Shown: positions 9,897-18,790 of the stretch, piece after piece
Numbering within the stretch: position 1 is the first letter of the stretch
Layout of the letters: each line of letters begins with the position of its first letter
DNA from: Bacteroidota bacterium
GTDB taxonomy: Bacteria; Bacteroidota; Bacteroidia; Chitinophagales; Chitinophagaceae
Length of the DNA: 64,000 nt
NCBI GenBank assembly: GCA_947457075.1
Contig: CANGUG010000007.1
Coordinates: forward strand, 1-64,000
Direction of reading: 5' to 3'
Notes under the pieces: generated by a model
Database searches by the model: none
Seen by the model: the letters and a program-made list of their open reading frames with translations, nothing else
What the model was told of the DNA's origin: nothing
Program-made: the position numbers and the translations under genes

Positions 9897-11033
9897 TTAA
9901 AAAAAGAAGATGCTACCAAATCGGAGTGTATTGGAGAGTGGATTTTTTGTAATCCCCCCACCCGACGGCACTAAATAACTGATATTAAATTTAGACTGCT
10001 GGTACTGGAAACTAGTTCCTAAAGTAAAATATTGCATGTTGCCTAAATTCTTGTTGTTATCTACGAAATAACCCCCTCTTAAATAAAACTTGTTAATATA
10101 ATTGTATTCGGCACCCACTGAAATTTTTAATGATTCTGAAAAAGGCATACCATATTTAGCAGAAAATGAATTAAAGTAACTACTTAAAACAGATTGGTTA
10201 AAATAACTACTAACTGCTTCGGCATTGCTGTTGTCAGGACTTGCAGGAACCATTAAACGGTTTACATCTACCCCAAATTCAATGGAATTATCTGGATCAA
10301 TTTTATTTAAATAGCCCACCCCTATACCAATATTCGCAGGGATAAAATATTTGTTTTTGGTTTCATTGGAATAGCTAATCTTACCCCCTAAATTAGAAAG
10401 TAACAAGCCAGCATGAAAACCTTGCAAATCAAGATTTTGCTTGTAAAACATACTAATGTCTCCCGAAATAGTATTACCTGCCTTGTAATTAATCGCAGAT
10501 GTGCCAAATGACCCAGTAACTAATCTGGAATGGATATACCTAAGGGTAGCACCAATACTTAGTTTATCATTTAACAATAAACTATATCCAATATCATAAC
10601 TAAATTCATTAGGCCTTTGAGAAGGCAAGGTGGTTAACCCTGATTCATCGGTAAAATCGATATTTCCTAAACTAAAAAAACGAAGAGAGGTATTTAAAGT
10701 ACTTTGCTCAGTTAATTGTTTATAATAACCAGCACTTGCCAAATACACATCACTCAGTCCTAAATCCTTTAACCAAGGTGTATAATTTATTAAAAAACCT
10801 TTAGACTCATTTAAGTAAGTAAGTTTAGCCGTGTTGCCAAATAAGTCATTGGCTTCTGGTGTCATACCCAAGGATAAATTTCCCATACCTCCCGAACGGG
10901 CATCTGGCGAAATCATCATAAAAGGCACAGCGGTGCTTTGTAATTTCAAAGGATTAGTTTGTGCCTTAACCGATAAATTTAAAGCCAATACGAACAGGGC
11001 GATAAAAAAAGGTTTGATTTTATTTGGGTACAT
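9897..11033 (-). CDS. porV: Type IX secretion outer-membrane protein PorV (LptO)
   Basis: PorV is an outer-membrane barrel that carries folded cargo from the type IX translocon to the PorU sortase. The 378-residue protein has a signal peptide (ending VKAQ), then the family stretch VPFMMISPDARSGGMG, and many amphipathic strands ending in an aromatic residue (FGSIFFF). It lies 49 bp after porU in the same direction, the classic arrangement. A variant box TATCTTTA sits at 11064-11057, so porV may also have its own promoter. Confidence 0.88.
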   Translation of the reverse strand: MYPNKIKPFFIALFVLALNLSVKAQTNPLKLQSTAVPFMMISPDARSGGMGNLSLGMTPEANDLFGNTAKLTYLNESKGFLINYTPWLKDLGLSDVYLASAGYYKQLTEQSTLNTSLRFFSLGNIDFTDESGLTTLPSQRPNEFSYDIGYSLLLNDKLSIGATLRYIHSRLVTGSFGTSAINYKAGNTISGDISMFYKQNLDLQGFHAGLLLSNLGGKISYSNETKNKYFIPANIGIGVGYLNKIDPDNSIEFGVDVNRLMVPASPDNSNAEAVSSYFNQSVLSSYFNSFSAKYGMPFSESLKISVGAEYNYINKFYLRGGYFVDNNKNLGNMQYFTLGTSFQYQQSKFNISYLVPSGGGITKNPLSNTLRFGSIFFF

Positions 11034-11082
11034 CAGTTAACTGAATTAATGTATTATAAAGATAGTCAAAGATGCTAATATA

Positions 11083-14000
11083 TTACAGTTTGATAAAAGA
11101 ATTGGTTAAAATGGAAGTTCCCGCATCAGATTTAACAGTTATTTTGTAAAAATAAACACCCGGCTGTAATGCAGCACCAGCATTGGTAATACCATTCCAG
11201 TCCAGGTAAACTTTAGTGAAATTGTTTTCAAAAACCCTTGTATTATTAAATTGCAACTGTCCTGCTTGATTATAAATTTGTAGAACTACTTCTAATTTTT
11301 TTTCGACTTGATTCGTTTCAAATCCAAATTTAGTTTGTGTTATAAATGGATTCGGGAAGTTAAATGGTTTTATATTTTGCACCCCTGAAAGCGATGGTAC
11401 TTCAAAGCGCAATGTATCCTTACTTCCATTACCCAGTAAATCCCAGGCTTTAATAATGAGCGTATGTTTCCCTTCTGTAAACTCAGGCAAAGCGGCCACC
11501 ACCCTGCCGGATTGATAGGTATCCACATCGGCAGTAAAATAGGGATTAAGCACCAAAGGAATAGGATTGTTGTCCATATATACGACCAAATCTTGGCCAA
11601 GCGCATTTCCAGAAGTTTGAATACCCGAGCTATCTTTTAAGGAAATAAATAAAGTAGCATTAGGTGCGGACCATCCACCCTCTTTAAAATAAATATCATT
11701 CAAATAGGCATTTATCTTAGGCCCTTCTTTATCTGATTGATTAAAGTTAACACTGGGCTTAACAAAAACTGAATCATACACCTGAAAGGCACTATTGGTT
11801 CCGCTAACAGCTGCTAATTCTATTTTTATGGGGTTGGTTCCATTGGCTACTTGAATCGGCAAAATGAAACCAATGGTAAACAAGCCATTGACTACCGTTG
11901 CTTTTCCCTTAAATAAAATATTTTCCTGCACCGCCACTGGTACCGACATACTGGTAGATTGATTGGCCAAAGTATTTTTTTGTTTTACCGCATCATAAAT
12001 AGTCAATTCTACTGTTCCATTAAAATCTCCCTTCACGGTATTCCCCATTTTCACCTGTCCTTGTAATTGATATTTATTGCCTGCCAACAAACTATCTTTT
12101 CCGGTAAAAATTTGATCATTGATGCGGGTAATATTCACCTTATAATTTGGCCTACTTAAATTCAATGCAGGATCCCCAATAATATTGAATTTAAAATCAT
12201 TCAGCTTGTCTCCCCCGTTTGCCCAGTTACTATTTTTTGCTAATTGCAAGGCCTTTCCAATTGTATTGTATTTTCCAGCAGTGTCCCTTACTAATAATTG
12301 CTGAATAAACAAATCATTGATTTGCCTATTACTATAGGCAAACACTAATCTGTTGGCAGCTACCAATCCAATTACGCCATTGGCATTTTTCATAAATGCA
12401 TCCCAGGCGATGGAACTCAAAAAAGGTTGGTCATAAGGAGCGAAATTACAAGAGGCGGTTACTAAAAGTGGGAGTTTATCCTTATTGTTCCAACTATCGA
12501 ATTGGCTTTGCGAAATAATGGCTTCCTCCGACAGCCTTAAATAATTTCCGTGACCTGTATAATTTAACATTAATGCCCCTTCTTGAACAGATTGTTGCAA
12601 AGCATTGTTTGCAAGTGGGAAACTGTTGCCAGAAGTGGAAGAAACCGCAGGAAAGAAATCTAAATATATTTTATGGTGATTCCAATGAGCTGCTTTTGTT
12701 TGTAAATTTTGCAGAATTGATTCTGCATCCTGTAAGTGTAAATTATAATCTCCATCATCTGCAATCCAAGTAATTTTATTTTCCCAACTCCCTCCATTTT
12801 TATTGGCTTGGTAGCGGATTAGTTTAGTAATGGCAGTATCTGCTTCTGCAATGGTCCTTGCAGGAATACGACCTACTGCAATAGACAAAGCACCAGCTGC
12901 ATTATAATCATTAATATCTGCCCCCGTGTTTAAAATAGAAAAGAAATCGTCCGTTGAAAAACTAGCTAAAATTGAAGTGGCATTATTGTTTTCATACACA
13001 GGTAATTCAAAATCTAATTTTAATTTTCTTGTATTAAAATTGCCCATGCCAAGGAGCAATAGATATTCAGGCTTCGGCGCATTAATGGCTATTGCGCGGT
13101 TATCAATATACTTTAAAAAATTACGTATCGCTATCGCAGAAGCTTGTCCCCCCGAAAAATCATGGTATAATTCACGCGCATTGACAACAATTGTTTTTCT
13201 GCCAAAATTAGCTTCCTGAAACTGCTGGTACTTTTTTGCTTGGGTCAAATAGGCGGGCGCTGCTACAATGATATAATTTACACTGTCAATATTTTTTACC
13301 GTATTTTGATTAGTGACTGGCCCCAATAATATCGGCGTTTCAAAAGCATTGTTTTTAGTACCAAAAAACAGGGTGGCTGAGTCTGTCTTTTGTAAAAAAC
13401 TCCCTTTCCCATTGGACAACCATTGAGTAGAAATTTCAGTTGGATTTTCTGCATTGGTCACATTCCAAATAACCACCGATGCATCGCCATTTTGAATATT
13501 ACATTTCACAATATTCCCTACCCGAATTGACTCTTCAATTCCAAAAGCAACACTACTGTCCTGCCAAAATCCAATTTGTTTATTGGCCGTTAATTCAACG
13601 AAATCAATCCAACCTGTAGCAGTTGTATTTGGACTATTATAACTTACTTTCAATGTAGATTTATTGGGCCAAGTAGTATTGGGGGAAATAGTAAAACTAT
13701 CGGATGCTTCCTTGGCAATATCATCAAATAAAAAACCAGATACTGGAGGTAAAGAAATACGCTTCTTGAATGCATCGTTCCAATAATACTCAAACTGACT
13801 ATTGCTTTGGTAATTTGTTGCCGCCACTTTAGCATAGCAATTTATCCAACCCAAACTACCCATGGATTGGGAGTTATACGAAATAGTAATCGCTGTTTGC
13901 TTCCCAGCTCCGGTACCCATCGGAAGCCCAAAAAAAGTTTTACCACTATTTAACAAGGAAACACTATCAATTTCATATAAATAGTTTTGGGTAAAATAAT

Positions 14001-14487
14001 CCCGCTCTTCTACACTAGCCGTTTGTATATTTTGTTGAGGTATGCGTTTCCCATTATTCCCAATGGTGATAAAATAGTTGGTTTCCTGAATAGCAATGTT
14101 TTTAGTATGACTTGACTGCTTAGTAATTGAATCGTATTTCCATTGAATTGGTCCTGCTGCATAAAACAAAACATAATCCAATTCGTCAATCTTACCATCT
14201 CCCCCATCTACTACTTTGATCGCATTTTCGATCAATCCCATCCAAGGGTTTAAAGTCACTTTTTCCTGTAATAGCCTATGGGGATAATTGAACAGTTGAA
14301 TTTGTGAAGCAACAATGGGCAAATCAAAACCCATTGAGCGAATTTGAGCCCCTGTTAATTTGTAAATTCCTTGTTTAGTCGTTGACAATTTAGCCCACTT
14401 CCCCACTGCAAAGGGGCTGTTTTGGGCCATAACATGGGCCGAAAATGTTAAAAAAAACAATAAATTAATGCGCTTTGCCCAGTTCAT
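11083..14487 (-). CDS. porU: Type IX secretion sortase PorU (gingipain-like C25 peptidase)
   Basis: PorU removes the C-terminal sorting domain of secreted cargo at the cell surface and attaches the cargo to a lipid carrier. The 1134-residue protein has a signal peptide (about 1-21, AHVMAQ), a long beta-rich N-terminal region, a C25 caspase-like peptidase domain with catalytic His646 (NYTGHGNY) and Cys680 (TASCNFAPYDQP), immunoglobulin-like strands, and its own C-terminal sorting-type domain (NFPNPF to the end). A TAnnTTTA-like box (14499-14492) lies almost on the ATG. It is divergent from the gldJ-like gene and followed by porV. Confidence 0.93.
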   Translation of the reverse strand: MNWAKRINLLFFLTFSAHVMAQNSPFAVGKWAKLSTTKQGIYKLTGAQIRSMGFDLPIVASQIQLFNYPHRLLQEKVTLNPWMGLIENAIKVVDGGDGKIDELDYVLFYAAGPIQWKYDSITKQSSHTKNIAIQETNYFITIGNNGKRIPQQNIQTASVEERDYFTQNYLYEIDSVSLLNSGKTFFGLPMGTGAGKQTAITISYNSQSMGSLGWINCYAKVAATNYQSNSQFEYYWNDAFKKRISLPPVSGFLFDDIAKEASDSFTISPNTTWPNKSTLKVSYNSPNTTATGWIDFVELTANKQIGFWQDSSVAFGIEESIRVGNIVKCNIQNGDASVVIWNVTNAENPTEISTQWLSNGKGSFLQKTDSATLFFGTKNNAFETPILLGPVTNQNTVKNIDSVNYIIVAAPAYLTQAKKYQQFQEANFGRKTIVVNARELYHDFSGGQASAIAIRNFLKYIDNRAIAINAPKPEYLLLLGMGNFNTRKLKLDFELPVYENNNATSILASFSTDDFFSILNTGADINDYNAAGALSIAVGRIPARTIAEADTAITKLIRYQANKNGGSWENKITWIADDGDYNLHLQDAESILQNLQTKAAHWNHHKIYLDFFPAVSSTSGNSFPLANNALQQSVQEGALMLNYTGHGNYLRLSEEAIISQSQFDSWNNKDKLPLLVTASCNFAPYDQPFLSSIAWDAFMKNANGVIGLVAANRLVFAYSNRQINDLFIQQLLVRDTAGKYNTIGKALQLAKNSNWANGGDKLNDFKFNIIGDPALNLSRPNYKVNITRINDQIFTGKDSLLAGNKYQLQGQVKMGNTVKGDFNGTVELTIYDAVKQKNTLANQSTSMSVPVAVQENILFKGKATVVNGLFTIGFILPIQVANGTNPIKIELAAVSGTNSAFQVYDSVFVKPSVNFNQSDKEGPKINAYLNDIYFKEGGWSAPNATLFISLKDSSGIQTSGNALGQDLVVYMDNNPIPLVLNPYFTADVDTYQSGRVVAALPEFTEGKHTLIIKAWDLLGNGSKDTLRFEVPSLSGVQNIKPFNFPNPFITQTKFGFETNQVEKKLEVVLQIYNQAGQLQFNNTRVFENNFTKVYLDWNGITNAGAALQPGVYFYKITVKSDAGTSILTNSFIKL

Positions 14488-14601
14488 GCACTAAAATTAG
14501 GATTTTAGTAACATAAGTTTATGCGTTTGTGGTGTTTAAATAACTAAAAAACGAACTATATTCGCAAAAGCATTTTATTTGAACTAGAATAAATTTTTAA
14601 T

Positions 14602-15933
14602 ATGAATTTCTTAAACAGTATTTTATTATTCTTCGCTCTACTTTTAGTAGGTCCTCGTTTTTTGGCGAACTCAGAAAATAAACAAGCTGCTGCTATCGAA
14701 TTAGCCGCTAAAAAAGACGATCCTTATAAAGATATGGTATTGGTTAGAGGGGGTACGTTTACTTTTGGTATGAACAATGAGGATGTAATGGGAGACTGGA
14801 ATAATCTTCAAACCAGAAAAACAGTAAGCTCTTTTCGAATTGACAAATACGAAGTAAGTAATTATAAATACAGATATTATACTCATTGGTTGGAAGCACT
14901 AGCTAAGGACTCTACAAATTATGCGTATTTAGTAAAGCAAGCACTTCCTGACACAACCGTTTGGAAAGAAGCATTAGGGTACAATGACCCAATGGTAGAT
15001 GGTTATTTCAGAGACAAAGCTTTTAATGATTATCCAGTAGTGGGCGTTACCTGGACACAGGCAAATAATTATTGCAAATGGAGAACAGATAGAGCCAATG
15101 AAAAAACTTTACTTAGCCTTGGTTTTATCAATAAAGGTCAAAGATTCGTAGGTAAAGTGGCCTCTAGAGACAAATTGGATAGTGCAATGATGTCAAACCA
15201 AGTTGTAAAGAAAAAAATAAAGTCTGATGACGAATTTTTTTTAACACCTGAGTTTCGTTTACCAACAGAAGCTGAATGGGAATATGCTGCAAAAGTATCC
15301 ACTATGAAAAATGCGGCTACCAATTTCCATCAACCAAAATCAGGTGCAAATGCGGTACACAATAAATCAAGCTTAGCCGCAACCGATTCTCCTTATCCTT
15401 GGGGTGGCAATGGTGTTGATAATTTAAGAAGTACCAAAAAAGGAAAGCAAGGAATGTACATGGCCAACTTTAAGTCCGGTACAGGTGATTATATGGGCAT
15501 GGTAGGCTACAAGAATGATGGCGCTGGTTATCCTTCGAGTGTAAATAGTTTTATGCAAAACAGCCTTGGTTTATTTAATATGAGTGGTAATGTGAACGAA
15601 TGGGTGGCAGACGTATATCGTCCATTAAGTAGTGTGGATATGGATGATTTAAACCCCTACAGAAGAGACAGTACAATGGATGGCGACGATAAGCAAACCT
15701 CATTATATGATCCAGAGAATACTTTAATTTCTAATAAATCAAAAGTAATTAAAGGTGGAAGTTGGAAGGATCGTCCTTATTGGTTAAATGTAGGTACAAG
15801 AAGACCAATGGATTATGACAAAGCTTCCAGCACTACAGGATTTAGATGCGTTTCATCGGCATTTGGATTTGATGCTGCAAGTGAATCTGCTGACAATGCA
15901 ACTCCATGGTGGAAAAGACTATTTAAAAAATAA
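14602..15933 (+). CDS. gldJ: GldJ-like protein (formylglycine-generating-enzyme fold)
   Basis: A 443-residue protein whose body (about 42-430) has the FGE/sulfatase-modifying fold: VLVRGGTFTFG, RIDKYEVSNYKYRYY, PVVGVTWTQANNYCKWR, FRLPTEAEWEYAA, LFNMSGNVNEWVADVY, VIKGGSWKD and TGFRCVS. GldJ and GldK of the type IX secretion/gliding machinery share this fold, and the position next to porU with murF close by matches gldJ in Flavobacterium. Oddly the N-terminus has a hydrophobic signal but no lipobox cysteine, and an in-frame TAA four codons upstream excludes a longer start. GldK-like assignment is the alternative. Confidence 0.75.
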   Translation: MNFLNSILLFFALLLVGPRFLANSENKQAAAIELAAKKDDPYKDMVLVRGGTFTFGMNNEDVMGDWNNLQTRKTVSSFRIDKYEVSNYKYRYYTHWLEALAKDSTNYAYLVKQALPDTTVWKEALGYNDPMVDGYFRDKAFNDYPVVGVTWTQANNYCKWRTDRANEKTLLSLGFINKGQRFVGKVASRDKLDSAMMSNQVVKKKIKSDDEFFLTPEFRLPTEAEWEYAAKVSTMKNAATNFHQPKSGANAVHNKSSLAATDSPYPWGGNGVDNLRSTKKGKQGMYMANFKSGTGDYMGMVGYKNDGAGYPSSVNSFMQNSLGLFNMSGNVNEWVADVYRPLSSVDMDDLNPYRRDSTMDGDDKQTSLYDPENTLISNKSKVIKGGSWKDRPYWLNVGTRRPMDYDKASSTTGFRCVSSAFGFDAASESADNATPWWKRLFKK

Positions 15934-15937
15934 GTCA

Positions 15938-16423
15938 ATGAAATTACGCATTGGCTCAGGAATTGATTTTCATCAATTAGTAGAAGGTCGTGACTTATGG
16001 ATTGGCGGCATTTTAATACCCCATACCAAAGGAGCATTAGGCCATAGTGATGCCGATGTTTTATTGCATGCAATTTGCGATGCCCTATTGGGTGCCCTTA
16101 GCTTAGGAGATATTGGAACGCATTTCCCCGACACCGATCAAGCTTATAAAAATATTGATAGTAAAATTTTATTAGCGCGCACTTACGATTTAATTACAGA
16201 ACAAGGGTATCAAATTGTAAATATTGATGCGACTTTGTGTCTAGAAGCGCCAAAAATTAAGCCATATGTTTTAGCAATGCAATCCTGTATTGCGGAGATT
16301 TTAAAAATTGGTGAAAAAGACATTTCTATCAAAGCCACCACTACGGAAACAATGGGTTTTACAGGAAGAGAAGAAGGGTTGGTCGCCATGGCAACCTGCT
16401 TGCTTAGTTCTATAAATAGTTAA
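15938..16423 (+). CDS. ispF: 2-C-methyl-D-erythritol 2,4-cyclodiphosphate synthase
   Basis: IspF closes the cyclic diphosphate in the MEP pathway of isoprenoid synthesis. The 161-residue protein begins MKLRIGSGIDFHQL with metal ligands Asp and His (GIDFH), then the HSDADVLLHAICDALLGA motif with the third ligand His, GDIGTHFPDTD, and the C-terminal KATTTETMGFTGREEG signature. The frame stays open upstream into gldJ, but the ATG at 15938 matches the family start and follows the gldJ stop by 4 bp, so the two are probably co-transcribed. Confidence 0.96.
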   Translation: MKLRIGSGIDFHQLVEGRDLWIGGILIPHTKGALGHSDADVLLHAICDALLGALSLGDIGTHFPDTDQAYKNIDSKILLARTYDLITEQGYQIVNIDATLCLEAPKIKPYVLAMQSCIAEILKIGEKDISIKATTTETMGFTGREEGLVAMATCLLSSINS

Positions 16424-16434
16424 TCCCTTTTAAA

Positions 16435-17733
16435 ATGAAGCTTCCTTCCATTTCATTTTTATACGAGCTTTATAAGCAATACCCACAAATACAAACAGAC
16501 ACTAGGAAACTGAAATTTGGGGATTTATATTTTGCATTGAAAGGCCCTAATTTTAATGGAAATGTTTTTGCTTTAGCAGCACTTGAAAATGGTGCAAGCT
16601 TTGTAATTGTAGATGAACCCATCCCCTATGGGGAGGCTATTGACAATAGGATACTTGAAGTGGACGATGTACTAACCACTTTACAAGCACTTGCTAAACA
16701 TCATCGCGCGCAGTTTTCCATTCCCTTTATTGGCATCACAGGAAGCAATGGAAAAACCACTACCAAAGAACTTGTATATGCGGTATTGGCCAGTCATTAT
16801 ACCACTTATACTACTCAGGGTAATTTAAACAATCATATAGGCGTACCGCTTACTATATTAAGCATTAAGCAGGATGCACAGATGGCGGTGATTGAAATGG
16901 GTGCCAATCATTTAAATGAAATTGCAGGATATTGTGAATACGCCATGCCAAATTATGGCTTAATCACCAATTGCGGGAAAGCGCATTTGGAGGGTTTTGG
17001 TTCTGAAGAGGGCGTAAAAAAAGGAAAGGGAGAGTTATTTGACTATTTATCAAACAACAAGGGTACTGCTTTTGTAATGAGTGATTTCGAATACTTAAAT
17101 ACAATGTCGTCACTTATTTCCAATGTAATCACCTACGGAAATAAATCAGGCAACATTCAAGCAAACCCTGCAACGGTAAATGGATTTTTACAAGTTAACT
17201 TCACCAAGGGTGCCCCTATCAAAAGTATTCAAACGCAGTTAGTGGGTGAATATAATTTACCTAATATTTTAGCAGCAGTGAGTATTGGTTTATATTTTAA
17301 GGTACCCGCCGATAAAATACAATCAGCCATTGAAAACTATACGCCAACCAATAGTCGTTCTCAATTATTAAAATGGAAAGGCAACGATGTTATTTTAGAT
17401 GCTTACAATGCCAACCCCAGCAGCATGCAATTGGCGATTGAAAATTTTGCAAAACTAAATGCTACAGATAAAATTGTTTGCATTGGTGCAATGAAAGAAT
17501 TAGGGAATACCAGTTTAGCCGAGCATCAAACACTTATTCAGTTATTGGAAAAATATAACTGGACACATGTATTGTTGGTGGGAGGAGATTTTGAAAATTG
17601 CACACATTCCTATTCTTTTTTTAAAGACGCATTGGAAGCAAAAAAATGGCTACAAGCACAAAATTTTAGCCATACCTCCATTTTAGTAAAAGGATCCAGG
17701 GGTATTCAAATGGAGCAAGTTTTGGAGGCATAA
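16435..17733 (+). CDS. murF: UDP-N-acetylmuramoyl-tripeptide--D-alanyl-D-alanine ligase MurF
   Basis: Adds D-Ala-D-Ala to the UDP-MurNAc-tripeptide, the last cytoplasmic step of the peptidoglycan precursor. The 432-residue Mur ligase has an N-terminal substrate domain (QTDTRKLKFGDLYFAL), the ATP loop GITGSNGKTTTK at about 100-111, HIGVPLTILS, VIEMGANHLNEIA, and the C-terminal domain motif LDAYNANPSSM. It follows ispF by 11 bp on the same strand. Confidence 0.95.
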   Translation: MKLPSISFLYELYKQYPQIQTDTRKLKFGDLYFALKGPNFNGNVFALAALENGASFVIVDEPIPYGEAIDNRILEVDDVLTTLQALAKHHRAQFSIPFIGITGSNGKTTTKELVYAVLASHYTTYTTQGNLNNHIGVPLTILSIKQDAQMAVIEMGANHLNEIAGYCEYAMPNYGLITNCGKAHLEGFGSEEGVKKGKGELFDYLSNNKGTAFVMSDFEYLNTMSSLISNVITYGNKSGNIQANPATVNGFLQVNFTKGAPIKSIQTQLVGEYNLPNILAAVSIGLYFKVPADKIQSAIENYTPTNSRSQLLKWKGNDVILDAYNANPSSMQLAIENFAKLNATDKIVCIGAMKELGNTSLAEHQTLIQLLEKYNWTHVLLVGGDFENCTHSYSFFKDALEAKKWLQAQNFSHTSILVKGSRGIQMEQVLEA

Positions 17734-17756
17734 GCACTCCCTTGCTTTATATTTAA

Positions 17757-17764
17757 TATCTTTG
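17757..17764 (+). promoter_or_regulatory. -7 promoter box of the DUF983 gene
   Basis: TATCTTTG fits TAnnTTTG exactly. Transcription would begin near 17768, one base before the ATG at 17769. Confidence 0.6.
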
Positions 17765-17768
17765 CGCC

Positions 17769-18212
17769 ATGACCAAGAATATTTTCACCAGTGTATTGAG
17801 TAATAAATGCCCCAGATGCAGGGAAGGCAAATTGTTTGTAAGTAAAAATGCCTATGATTTAGCAAATATTACCAAAATGAATGAACAATGTCCAGTTTGC
17901 GGACAACCCACTGAAATTGAAGTAGGTTTTTATGTAGGTACTGGCTATGTTAGCTATGCTTTAACGGTTGCCTACTTTGTTTCCAGCTTTGTAGCATGGA
18001 AAGTATTAATAGGCATGACTTTTGACTTGGATGACAATCGAATATTGTATTGGTTATTTAGCGCTATAGCATTGGTCATTTTGTTACAACCCATTTTTAT
18101 GCGTCTATCTCGCTCCATTTGGATAGCCATGTTTGTTCCCTATAATGACAATTGGAAAGACGAGCCATTGGAATACAATGAAAGAATGGATGAACATATG
18201 AAGGAGCATTAA
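17769..18212 (+). CDS. DUF983 family small membrane protein with zinc-ribbon cysteines
   Basis: A 147-residue protein with two CxxC pairs at the N-terminus (Cys14/17 in CPRC and Cys41/44 in CPVC), a YVGTGYVSYALT stretch, and two membrane helices (about 57-80 and 88-110). This pattern fits DUF983, a widespread family of unknown role; the cysteines could form a zinc ribbon on the cytoplasmic side. It has its own promoter box and ends just upstream of tRNA-Ser. Confidence 0.8.
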   Translation: MTKNIFTSVLSNKCPRCREGKLFVSKNAYDLANITKMNEQCPVCGQPTEIEVGFYVGTGYVSYALTVAYFVSSFVAWKVLIGMTFDLDDNRILYWLFSAIALVILLQPIFMRLSRSIWIAMFVPYNDNWKDEPLEYNERMDEHMKEH

Positions 18213-18222
18213 TTTATTTTAC

Positions 18223-18230
18223 TACATTTG
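18223..18230 (+). promoter_or_regulatory. -7 promoter box of tRNA-Ser
   Basis: TACATTTG followed by CAACCCCAAT, then the tRNA. The tRNA-Leu gene at 44547 has almost the same arrangement, which supports both as true promoters. Confidence 0.65.
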
Positions 18231-18240
18231 CAACCCCAAT

Positions 18241-18325
18241 AGAGAGGTGTCCGAGTGGTTGAAGGAGCACGCCTGGAAAGTGTGTATACGGCAACGTATC
18301 GAGGGTTCGAATCCCTTCCTCTCTG
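18241..18325 (+). tRNA. tRNA-Ser (anticodon GGA)
   Basis: An 85-nt class II tRNA. The acceptor stem AGAGAGG pairs with CCTCTCT (18318-18324). The anticodon stem CACGC/GTGTG holds loop CTGGAAA, so the anticodon is GGA (reads UCC/UCU). A long variable arm (ATACG-GCAA-CGTAT) and T arm with TTCGAAT are present. Discriminator is G18325, and the CCA end is not encoded. Confidence 0.96.
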
Positions 18326-18326
18326 C

Positions 18327-18356
18327 AAAGCCTGTCACAAAGTGACAGGCTTTTTT
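18327..18356 (+). terminator. Intrinsic terminator of tRNA-Ser
   Basis: Stem AAAGCCTGTCAC with GTGACAGGCTTT around a 3-nt loop, ending in TTTTTT, directly after the tRNA. Confidence 0.9.
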
Positions 18357-18371
18357 CATTTAAGACAGCGT

Positions 18372-18460
18372 CGAAAGTTCACTTTCGTAAGCTGGCGAGA
18401 ATGAAAAAAGCCAAGGAGTGTTGATGAAATTCTTCTTCATCAACACTCCTTGAAAGGCTT
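18372..18460. repeat. Intergenic hairpins, including a perfect 16-bp stem
   Basis: A small hairpin (18372-18377 with 18382-18387) is followed by a perfect 16-bp stem, 18413-18428 with 18436-18451, around a 7-nt loop. A flanking AAAGCC/GGCTTT pair could extend it. There is no T-run, so it is not a typical terminator. The segment lies between the tRNA terminator and the 76-bp repeat array and has no open frame. Confidence 0.75.
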
Positions 18461-18475
18461 TGGTAAAAGCGTATT

Positions 18476-18705
18476 ATTGGGATGACGGCGAACAAAGTGA
18501 GCCGGCAATCAATTTTGGGAAGTCAACGAATATCCTGAGTTGAGAATTACAATTGGGATGACGGCGAACAAAGTGAGCCGGCAATCAATTTTGGGAAGTC
18601 AACGAATATCCTGAGTTGAGAATTACAATTGGGATGACGGCGAACAAAGTGAGCCGGCAATCAATTTTAAGCAGTCAACGAACATTCTGAGTTGACAATC
18701 CCAAT
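18476..18705. repeat. Three tandem copies of a 76-bp palindromic (REP-like) unit
   Basis: Units start at 18477, 18553 and 18629. The first two are identical as read; the third differs at several positions and is bounded by an 8-bp inverted repeat ATTGGGAT (18628-18635) and ATCCCAAT (18698-18705). Each unit holds two weak palindromes: GGC..AC-AAA-GT..GCC with tandem G-A mismatches, and GTCAAC...GTTGA. The remaining DNA to 18790 is AT-rich with no feature I can name. No protein frame uses the repeat. Confidence 0.9.
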
Positions 18706-18790
18706 CTACCTTAGTAATACGTTATCGTTCAAATTAATTATATAATAAATGTAATATTTAAAGTATTTTTAAACTCGTAAAAAAGACACA

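Noticed and set aside
15815-15937. N-terminal extension of IspF overlapping gldJ
   Set aside because: The family starts at MKLRIGSG; the upstream frame merely lacks a stop inside gldJ.
18476-18705. CRISPR-like array
   Set aside because: Units are contiguous and 76 bp long with no unique spacers, and no cas genes are present.
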